From: Apostichopus japonicus
Lineage: Eukaryota > Echinodermata > Holothuroidea > Aspidochirotida > Stichopodidae
NCBI RefSeq assembly: GCF_037975245.1
Contig: NC_092568.1
Location: 7,235,501-7,299,500, forward strand
DNA length: 64,000 bases
Reading direction: 5' to 3'
Positions 23,884 to 35,800 of the stretch are shown piece after piece; positions within the stretch are counted from its first letter, which is position 1, and every line of letters begins with the position of its first letter. A program made the position numbers and the translations under genes. Below the pieces are notes generated by a model. That model worked only from the letters and a program-made list of their open reading frames with translations. It had not been told where the DNA came from and searched no databases.

Positions 23884-26800
23884 GTAAGTCTAAAGGGTTT
23901 TTTTCAGCACTTGAGAAGTTTTAGAGTTTATGACAAAATTTGTCAATTTTTTTTCATTGCAGATTTATTACTAGATATCAGAACATATGAAGTGCACAGC
24001 TTTGGCACACATTTTAGTCCCTTGAGTTTTCAGTGTTTGTGCCAATTAATGTATACTATTGACAAACAGATATCAAATGTATTTGACCATATCAATTATA
24101 ATAATTATCATAATAAATTATATATAATGCACACATATATATATTTACACTGAGACTAACAGTCACAAAATAAGTTATCAAATAACACAGTAACATGGTA
24201 TCGATCTTTATTTGCTATGATCTTAGAGTGAAAATGTGACAGTCACTGGAAAGAGCAAGAAGGTAACATGAATTGATTTTGCTTACTTATTTTTCCCGCT
24301 TCTCTCTGTCTATAACTGAGGTAGTTATCGTGTGCTTTTCCACTGTTCATTTAGTTTCCATCAGAGATATTCAATAGGGCTATTAGTCCAAAGGTCATCA
24401 GGTTAGCTACTGTACCAAAAATGCTAGAAAGTCAAATAATTGTCAATCATGCTAGAAATCCAACAAGCATTTCACTATCATCCTCAAGCAACATCTCCTC
24501 CGTGATACGTTTATTTGATTGCTTTAATATTCATCACTCTCCCCGCATAATTTGAAGGATCGAGAAACTCCACAAAACCAGCCACCAAGCTGATTTTTAG
24601 CATGCTATAACTTCCTATCAATGTTGATACCTCTAACTGGTCATCGATATAGACACCAAATGTGCTAGCAAGTCAGCTTCTGGTCGATCATGCTAGAAAT
24701 CAACAAACATTTCAACCTCGAGCAGTGTCTTCTCCTTGATGTGTTTATTTCAGTGCTTTAATATTCATCAGTCTCCTCGCATAATTTGAAGAATCAAGAA
24801 ACTCCACAAAACCAGCCACCTAGCTGATTTTTAGCATGCTATAACTTCCTATCAATGTTGATACCTCTAACCTTAGGTATCTTAGATAAATGCATTTGAA
24901 GTGCTCTCTCTATCTCTCTCTCTCTCCTTTTCTTTTATTTGACTGCTGTGACAGCTGAAGCCACTTTAATAATACAACAATAACATTTTTGTCATAATGT
25001 TTTACAAAGTCTCTATACATACAGAAGCTTTTATGGAGTAGTAGGTAGATTCCTGTTAGCTTCTATTAGTAAATAACAAACTGTGGCTATTGTAACCTCT
25101 TCTTCCATCCTGCAGTGATTTCTCTCATCTTTATTATTTAATGTTTGAGTTTGCTGTGAATACATTGATTCATCACTCTTGCCACCTGACTTTAGGATAT
25201 GTAACACTACTACTAATGAAGCAGTTGCATCTCTATAATATTATATATACATATATTATATATATTACACACATACATATGTTTGTTCTAGCCTAACCTG
25301 TACATTGTATTACAGAATTTACACTTTTATGATTGGCCTAGGTTACTTTGCCATTCAAGGTGGTGCTATAAATGAAGAGTTCACCTTCGTGATAATTATT
25401 GCCATCAGTCTTAAACAGAAAGCTGAATATATTTGAGCATTGTTCCCCCCAACCCTACCCACCCCCTTACAAAATGTGGGGGGAAAATGGAAGGAAAACA
25501 GTAATTATATTGTAAATATAGTGTATAATCAAATGTCTTTGATGCTGAAAATGTTTAGTTTGTCTTTGTACAATTTTAATGGAATGGTACTAGAATTACA
25601 CAGTGAATGTCTCACCAACTTACAGTGTAAGAGAGACAACAAAACCATCTAAAAGATGGAACCATCTGTAAAGAAAGACCTATCAGTTTGTTCTTCTGTT
25701 GCATTTTGAAGAACAGTTTTCTTTCAGGATAAATTGAACTGCTGTTCATTTCTGTGAAAAGCTCTGCATCTAAAGGTAGATGATTGGTGCATTTTGCTTT
25801 CAAATTATCAATGTGTTAATTGTGTGAAGAAGATGGCAGCTGAGACAGGCTCTTGCTGTGGTCATTGGTAACAAGTACTGAGCCTACTGGATGGTTGATT
25901 GGGCAATGCCTATGACACTTGTTATCTCTTTTTTGCAACATGGTGCTGGCTTGATAAATACACTTAGTTTCTGCTAAAGCCATTTATTTCAATGATTCGA
26001 TCTCATCAGTAGTTGTAAGAGAAAACTAATAATTCATAAATTTATAATTTACTTTATTAAGACCAATTTGAGAGTATGAACCTTGAACGCATTGGAAATA
26101 ACATGTGAAACATTGCTCGATTAAACTAATAAATATTTTGTTTTTTTGCAGAAATATATCAACCAGTTTGAGGACTCTGGTCAGTTTTTGTACGCATTAC
26201 CGCGTGATCGCTTCAACCCTCGGGCTCGTTACAACCCATACAGTCTGCAAGTTGTGTCTGCCCAGAAGGCTAAGGAGGCAGGGTGCTACTTCACAGCTAG
26301 TGCTCATTCAGTTACTTTAGTAAGTGAAAAACATTACAATGTCTTAACATAATATCAATGAATGAAGACAGGGATTATATTTATTATAACAAATTTAGTC
26401 AGTGGGCCTTGTTTTATCACCGAAAGTGTCCAGTTGTAGCGTTTTAAAGGACTCTGTTACAAACTTCCAATATTGGTCGTTTTAGTAACTGAAAATTTCT
26501 ATTGACTGAAAATTTCAGACTTGCACAGCAATGTGTAAGTAACTACTAATTTGTTCAATTCACTCAAGATTATCTTCTCACATTTACACAAACATTCCAT
26601 TAATTAATTAATTATACCCAGTGCATGTGATATGCACTAGAGGCACACTTCTCAAACTTAAGGGCCGATACTCAAAAATTGTATCTCCAAGCTTTACCGG
26701 AGGGTTGAAAGCCCAGCAGTGGAAAAGGAAAAAGTTTATTGAAAAGCAGCGTTTCCGATAGAATCTGACCGTTACCTTCTCCCTTTTACACCTTGCTTTG

Positions 26801-29800
26801 TTCTCAAGGTTTGATAAATGTATCAATTGCAATCAAATCAGTCAGTGTGCATTAGAATCATAGAACATTAGGGAGTGCATATCAGCTGATTTTAGACCTT
26901 TAAAATTTATGGGTTCTGACAAGCCTAGGGAAATTACAATACAGTTTGTCAAAGAAAAAGTTTAGAAGCCAGGACACCAGAGGAAACAAGGTTTATATGT
27001 GAAAGTTAATGACCATGAGGAGAAGAAGAAGATGAGCAATCGCCAAGAAAAGCATCGCAATGATGAGGGAAATGATACTGTCAATTTCCTGGAGTAAGGA
27101 ACGATGATACCTTTTCTCTCTTTAACACACAGAGAGTAGATAACCCAAACGGAGAGTATGATGAACTTACTCCCACAATGCAATGGCTGTCTGAAAGAAG
27201 AGTCTTCCATGCCCTGTTTGAGATGAAGGTTTTCCAGCAATTTAGGTAAACTTATTTTTTATTTTAAAAAGTCGAGGAAATTTTTACACTCAAAACATCT
27301 GGAATTTTTAATTTTTCTTTTTCTTTGCTGCCTCTTAATTGACTTACAGGAAACTGTTATCAATTTTAATGTTAAGGTCATTTGCTAAACAAAATTGTTG
27401 TTGCAGGTTCATAATTTTCTTTACTTTGTGTTATAAAAGAAATAAAAATGCTGACTGTTTTGTGATTATTTTCAATGAAAATGTGAAATTACATCATGTT
27501 TTTTCATTATCATCAGGATATGGAAGGCATTTAACAATTGACTTACATTTAATTGACTTTAATGGACTTACAGAAAACTTTTATCATGTTCAATTTCAAT
27601 GTTAAGGTCATTTGCTAAAAAAAATTTTGTTGCAGGTTCATAATTTTCTTTACTTTGTGTTATAAAAGAAATAAAAAAATGCTAACTGTTTTGTGATTAT
27701 GCTTTTCCATGGTCATCAGGATATGGAAAGCATTTAACATTTGGAAGAATGTTGTCAGAGCTACCAAGAAGTCAGATAGCAAGTAAGTATTTAACTCAAA
27801 TCACCTGTTGAATATTCATTGAAATTAATCTGTTGTTCGGTGATGTTGTTCATTTAATTTACTTACCTTTCTAATGTTCAGTGAAAATATCAATTTTTAT
27901 TATTATTATTATTATTATAGCAAATTGTTTGTTACATCGCTTTATTTTTCATTTATAATATTACTCCCCTGTTGAATATTCATTGAAGTTTTAATTAATG
28001 TTGTTATGTATCTATTTTAATTTACTTACCTGTCTAATGTTCAGAGAAAATATAAATTTTTATTATAATTGTAGCAAATTGTTTGTTATATCGCTTTATT
28101 TTTCATTTATAATATTACTCCCCTGTTGAATATTCATTGAAGTTTTAATTAATGTTGGTATGTGCCCATTTTAATTACTTGCCTGTCTAATGTCCAGAGA
28201 AAATATAAATTGTTAATGCTATTATAGAAAATATCTTGTTTATGATACCTCATGATTATTCATTTATAATATTAGACAGTATTTAACAAATATTGTCAAT
28301 TATTATATTGACAAGAATACTGGCTGCTTTCTAGTTACAAATATTTGAAAAGCTTGCAGGGAACTATTACTTTTTGGTACCAAAGAAAGACTAGGACATA
28401 ATGAAGAGCTGTCCATTCTGAAAAAGAGTTAAAGGAATATATTGGGAAATAGTTCGTTTTATTTTTACAACTCAACGATCTTTCTACTTTTCAGGATGAT
28501 AATGAACACAGAATTATTCACAGCGAATGAAATTCTCCAGCGCTGCATGTTACACATTAGGACCCAGTGTGAGCTAGCCTGCAGTAGTGCAGATGGTAGA
28601 GGGGTTGGGGACAAGGCCATCTCTCTAGTCCATGTGGACCCCCACTTAACCACAACCCTGGATGACTTTTGTAAGCTCCAGGCTGAGAAGTGTGATGCTA
28701 CATTCTTACAGCTAAACAGGATGAGAGACAAAATCGTGAAAATAACCTTTGAGTGTTGCAAGGTGAGCTCTTCTCGTAATTCATCAGATCGCAATTCAGG
28801 AGTGACAGAGGTTGCCAAAAACTTAAATTTCTTTTATTTAAGTATCCATTTTACCCCCTCCATTCCCCCCTCCCCCCCAAACTATGTCACCATTTTTGTC
28901 TTCATTATCTATTGTGTCTTAACCTTCATTTTTATTTCTACATTTCATAATGTGATTGCTATCAACATTAGTGATTATAATAATAATAATGTTACTATTA
29001 TTATAGTGCTAATAAATATAACTTCAGGTAAAGGCACAGTGTTACTATAGTATATGTATGTAAAGACTTGTACACCATATGAGTTACTCATTTAGGCATA
29101 TGAGTTGCTCATATAGGCATATGAATTCTCGTATTAGTAAGCAGCCTAGCTAGTCCTTTTATTATGCAGAGGTGTGCTAATACTGTAATTAACATCAACT
29201 CTGGTTCAGACTTTCAAGTTATCAACAGATATTTTTTCTTTGCTGTTGAAATCTTTTTTTAGGGGGGCTGTTGAAATCTTTTTCTCTTGGCTATTTTTAT
29301 TTAGAAAGTTGCAGAAATGGAAGGAATCAAACACCCAATTGCACCAAACATGGGACCTTTGACCAAGAAAGTCCAACCTTTGGCAGACAAATTACAGAGA
29401 GAAGGTGGAACAGATAGCACAAAAAGTAAGTCTATAACAGATAGCACAAAAAGTAAGTCTATAAAATATTCTTCTGTCGACGAAAAGGTTTTCAAGATTT
29501 GAGTTTCTACTATACACGTAAATCATGAGTTTTACCAATTAAATAGCATCTTTGCCTTTTGAAATAGTTAGACGATGACATCTTTAAATTTAGTTTGCTT
29601 AAAGTTACATATGTTAGTTTGAAATACCAGCAGTATTGAAGTATTGATTATTCCATTACATACCTAGGACTTGATGTTTCTTATTATTTATTCAGAAGTA
29701 TTTGGGTACTTTGCTCCTGCAGCGCTTCTGAGCAGGTTTTTTTAACTAGATGAAAGCACTTTACAAATTCTTATATTATTATTTATCATTATTATTGCCG

Positions 29801-29849
29801 AAGATCATCTTTGCCTTTGAGATTGTGAAATATTTAGCCAATACAATAT

Positions 29850-29892
<43 letters not shown>

Positions 29893-32800
29893 TTTTCGAT
29901 CATTTTTAACCGTTTGTAAATCCGAATTGTATACAGTTTGTGCAATTTTCTGTCAACAGAATCGGGTCCCAGCTACACACAGATCGCCGAGTGGCGTCAA
30001 ATTCTTGGCAGACTGTCGCGATATCTCAGAACAGTGGACTACATCATCCTAAACATGCTTCACAGATTAGTTAAGACTGCAGTCAAAGACCTGCATGAAT
30101 ATTTACAGATCTCTGTAGACACTGCACAGGAGCTCAAAGGGATCGACCAGGACTCCTCAGACTCGGATGACAGCGAGGCCGATAGTCTGGTAGCTCCACG
30201 GCGAACAGGAGGTAACTGATATAATAATAAAATAGTACTAATATAGCGCTTTCATCAGCAACGCAGCTCGAAGCGCTTTACAGGAATTGAAACAATTAAT
30301 ATACAGGAAACATTTAAAATACAGGAAATATTCAAAAGCAAATAGTAGAAAAATATCGCCTCAAACTTATACACCATACACCATAAAACCTATAATAGGA
30401 TAGAGAAAATACATTCAAGCTATGGTGATACAAAAAATACTGTACAGTTCAAACATCAAAGGCAATTCTAAAATAATATATATATGTATGTTAAGATTTA
30501 TCTCATGAATTTATTTTTCATCTTTGTATGTGGATCGATTCGTATGAACCTCATCAATGATATATAGAACGGTGATACGTAAGAGGCTTCTGTTTCAAAA
30601 TTGCAGTGAGAGAACCATGCGTGCTATATGACTCTGTAGAAGAAGTTTATTTCTTTTAATCAAGAAGCCTTTTACAGCATTTGCATGGAAATTTCACTAG
30701 TTTAATACTTGTGTAAAAGTAAGTTGGCCTAACGTTTCGATCCAAGCCGGATCTTCTTCAGAGGCTAAATGACAAGTAACAGTAACAAAAGGGACAAAAA
30801 CACACAGAGTACAGACAGGTTAATGAGCATTGTGAACACAAAGAGATAGATGTAAAGGGATTAGTAGACAAGGGATTAGTAGTTTAATACTTGCGTGAAT
30901 CTGGTGAGAAATGGTGAATTGTTTTATATTTCTACATTCATGGATTATATATATATATATATATACAGTTGTTTTAATTGGTGTTTTGTCTGCTAACAGG
31001 TTTTAAGAGGAGGACTGGACCGGTCTTTTCTGAAAGTAGCCCTGGCTCATCGAGGGCTCCCTCTGGACATCCTAAGCATGCGACGGAAGAAGAAAAAAAT
31101 ATCCCGCATTATGATTTTGATAAAGTAGAGACAACCTCAGAGGCTGTTGACATTGATGAGGTATGATTCGTAGTAAAAGGGACAAAACATTACTTTTCTC
31201 GTGGGGGTAGTGTAGTTTGATGAAATTCATTGTAATTATAAAACTGAGTAAAGCAATTTGTGCAATACATTTAAAAGAATGTGACAGTTATTAGTAACAG
31301 CAAGTGAAGTTGTTTTATACTTTCTTCTGTTACTTTGGTTAGCTGGATTGCTTGTAAACCTACCAGTTTGATAATACTGTGGGCCGATGTAAGATGTGTT
31401 TAGGGGTGGAGGGACAAAATATTGAATAAAGGGGGTTGTGAGATGTGGGATAGATATTTGTGTTTGATAATATTATGAAATTAGTCCATTCTTTTGCAAC
31501 ATGCGCTAATGTTGGGTAAATAAGGTCAGGCCAACGCTAATAACTCTACTGATAATGATAGTATTACCTTTCGTTCATGGATACATTGATTGATAAATGA
31601 AAAATCAAATAACTGATGTGTCATTGATTGAGACAGCTATTTCAACATTTTGCTAGACAATAAGGGCAGTGCTTTGGGTTTTGCGGGAGTATAACATCCA
31701 GTTTTTTTACTCTCGATTGCACTCACTTGCAAACCTTGAGTTTTAAAACTGATTTTGTAGAGCAATTGTCAGATCATAACACCTTTAAAAAAAGTTCGGA
31801 CTGTCTGTTAAGAAAGAGCACAAATTGTTTCGCCCTGAATAGCTCTATGGTTATTGTAACTTGGGATGAGCTGTAAAGAAAATTTCCAATATGTTATGGG
31901 ACGATAATAGTTCATTCTATTAAAGTTACACATACTACGTTTGCATGTTTCACCTCAAGGTCCTGGAGGGAATTAAACGGCAAGAAATCGTCGAGATGCC
32001 TCCTGACCCGATATTTGAAGCCCAACTCGTACTGAATGTTGTACCTCTCTCAAGGCCACCGACGGGACGACCTCTATCAAAGTTGAAAGGGTAATAAAAA
32101 CACAAGTAGAGCATAATCCTTGAACCTTATAGTTACTAATATGGTGACTTAGTAGACAGTGGTTTTAATAACAGATTTTGATGCACTAAGCAGAAATATT
32201 TTGTGGTTGTTTGTTTTTGTTAAATTATTAAGTACATCGTTAGTGTGAACTCATCAGTGTAATATATTTAAGGAGAGATAAGTGTTGTACTGAGGACGTT
32301 AGCATGTTTTACACACAGTTATCCATGTTGCATTATATACAGACTATAAGGCAGGTAAATACATTATTTACATGTGTGCAGTGTAATAAAGGTCAATTTT
32401 CTTGAATTGATTAAACCAACAATAACAGCTACAGAAACCAAACAACTTAATTGCATAAGCACATAGATAGTCAAAGGAAATACAGCAATAGATTATATTA
32501 ATATGACAAAACTTGCGTTTTGGAAAGAATTTTGGTAAAGGAAAATGCATCGTAACACAAGGATTTGTTGTTTGAATAATCCGTTGCTCATGGGAAAGTG
32601 TGGTTTACCATCTTTGTTACCATTATTGTTTCTCATCTTCATTCTAGTTTTCATTTTTTTTTTAAACTGTTCAGATGTAGGAATTTTTTAAGAGCTTGGA
32701 TGATCTACCAAGAGCTATAAATTATTGATGATTTTGTTGTAGATTAAAGAAAAAACAGAACCCTGATTCCGAGAGTAAATCACCTTCTCCTTCTGGTAAG

Positions 32801-35800
32801 AAGTATGTAACATTTGCAGGAGAAGAGCAGTTGTCAAGCAGCAGCGAAGATGAAGAAGAAGATGGTAAGAGAACAGTTAATACAGAAACAATTTTGGGGG
32901 GTGGGAAGGGGGGTGGGGGATTGTAAGGAAATTTTATCTCTCTTCATATGTGAGGAGGGGAACACTGAACTTTTTATGTTATAAAAAAAAAAGGAAAGTT
33001 GATTTTAGAGTAAACTTCATAGCATATCAGATTGATGTAGGTTCATGTGTCATCAGAGATGATGCCCTTGCTGCTCTTGATTACATCTCTTCTCTTCTTC
33101 ATCCAGATGAAGAGGGCAAAGGTGAGAGGGAGGAGGAGGAGGATTCAGAAGGCTATGTATCTGAAGAAGAAGGCAAACTGGTGGTGCATCAGGAAAAACA
33201 AAAAGGGCAGCAACTGAGCAAAACAGATGAGTAAGTAACTTGTTCTCAAAAGCAAACATTCTTACTTTTCATGCAAAACAGATAACTCTGGTCTTATGTT
33301 ATGGTTGTTGAAGCTTTGGCTTGGCTTCAGTCTTATATTGTATTCAATGTGAAATCAATATTTATGCCATGACATTTTTGTTTAAGTGAAACAGCAAAGT
33401 AATGGAAATTAATTAAATAAGTAAGTTGATAATCAATTAATTGGTTAATTCTTTTGTTCGTTTGTTCAATCATTCGTTCGTTTAAACTTCCTTTCTCTAG
33501 ACCAGACGATGAACAGGTTGAGAACCCAAATAAAGTATCGGTGACTCTGTCGCCCTCCAAGTCTCAATTTCTCTCCAAGATTAGAGGCATCATTGCTGGA
33601 TTTGAACACACAGTTGGTGAGTAAACCCAAAGATGCTAGAAGAGCCAATGTTGATGCCAGTTTGTTTTCATTGGGGCGGGGGGGGGCAGAAGCGGATGGG
33701 AGGGGGATTGGGGTGTATGATTTTAGGAAGAATGAGTTCGTCAATGATACAATAGCCAAGTTGTTTTTCTTACCTATAGTTCAAGTTTTCTGATTTCGCT
33801 TGCAATCTCAGATTTTGGTTCTTTGTTTATAATATAATTATGATGATATTTTTTTCAAGCTTAAATATTTTTGTGAATAGCCATTTACTTTTCTTCTTTC
33901 TAATATTTTTGTAATTTATTTAATTATTAGCTTACATTGCTGCTTCTCTGCATTGAGTATTAAGGCTGCTTTTTATGTATATTTTATGAAATTTCTTCAA
34001 GATTTAAAAAAGGGCAGAATTTGTCTGAATTTTCATATCGTTGCAAGCTTCTATTTATGCCTTGGTTCACGTTTTTTGTTATATTTTACGTTCCTAAAGG
34101 TCAGTTTAGCGCTCTCCAGAGGGATCATTATCTGTCTGTGTTTTGGTCACCGCCTCGCTATGACCTGAAACTCTCATCAGCCAGAGAGGAAGAGGAGGGG
34201 CAGGTGATACCCTGGCCTGATATAGAATTACTCTTTGGCAAAGATGAGGAATACATGAGCATGGTCCAAAATGTACTCAAACTGGTGGCAGAGAATATGG
34301 AATCTGTTGAGCAGTACACACAGGTATACTTTCATTCTATAATAATTGTTTGAATTGGAGATGTTGGAGTCGCATGAGTGTAGTAGATAAGCCAACTGTG
34401 TTCCTCGTAAATGAAGTTTTTGCAAACTCAAAAATCTAATTTACTAAAGATTTCATGCAATTAACTACAAGAGTGTAAAAGTGAAAGTAAAGCCTTTAAT
34501 CATAATGTAATATTGCCATGGTGATATCACAGGTCACCTTTTTTTGTGATTGATATCCAAATAATTATTTGATAATAATTAGTTAATAATATCTTAAAAT
34601 ATTAAGAGACAATCAAGAGTGATAGATAATGCTGCAGATAGCTTTGAACCCATGGCCAATATTTTTATTATTTAAAGAAATGGAGGTTATTTTTTATTTG
34701 GTAATAATCAAAAAGTAATATTACTCTCTTGAATCAATTATTAGCCAACAGAAAGCTTATTGAGCCTTTTCTTTTACAGAACTTTGAGGAATACTGTGAG
34801 ATGGTGGATCAGGCTCGTCGAGTCGACGTTGAGCATTCGATGAACCAGAGGGAATGGAGCACAGAAGAGTTTCACCAAGTCTTATTAGCTCACACTGACA
34901 TGGTAAATATAATATCTCACACTGAGATGGTAAATATAATACCTCACACTGACATGGTAAATATAATATCTCACACTGACATGGTTAATATAATACCTTA
35001 CACTGACATGGTACAGTGTTGTTGATGATCCCCGTGAGATTGCAGACAATTATAGCAATGTTATATACCCAATAACTGTTTTCGTTTTGATGGATTAATT
35101 TTAAAAGTTTCTCTCTTCGTCTGCCTGAAAAAAAAGTGAGTTTACATATTGCGTCTGATACTGTTAACAACATCTTATACAGTTTCTTCTTGTGTATTTA
35201 TGTTTTACATAATCAAAAGAAAATTGTTCAATTATATGTATGATTGCACACGAAATGTTTCAAGTTTTTGTTTTATATTCTAACATGATCATTACACAAC
35301 TTTGAATCTTGAAAAGAACAACAATATTTTTGTTGTTGCTAGAACGGGACTCAGACCAAGTGACCTTGGTGTGACAGGTCATTTACTCTACCGACTGAAC
35401 TGTTTTAGTCCATAGTTGGTGGAGATCCCTATAAAACCTTTTTTTCTTCTCTCAGTCAATTTTTTAATACGTTCTTTAATACATACTGTCTTACACCCTT
35501 AATCTTTTCATTTGATAAAGAATCTCTCTTAACACCAAAACCTATCGGTATAAAAGCCTACATAACACAAAGCTTATGATGTACACCAACTGCAGTAATT
35601 GTTTCAGTTATATCCGATCTCTGCAGACATGCCAACATACTATTGCAATATTTGAATGCAATGCAATGTTTATGCAATACAATGTTTATCAGGGTTCTGC
35701 CCAGGGTGGATTGAGTGCCGGCAGGACTATCTAAGCGGAGCGCCACCATCGGTTGGCGTGGAGCGTACAAGAAAATTTTGGGTTTTGGAAACCCCCCAGA

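Noticed and set aside
33008-33106. Upstream extension of exon 15 (open frame, acceptor-like GATGTAG)
   Set aside because: The acceptor ATCCAG at 33105-33106 fits the phase-1 end of exon 14 and needs no extension; intron retention remains possible but unsupported.
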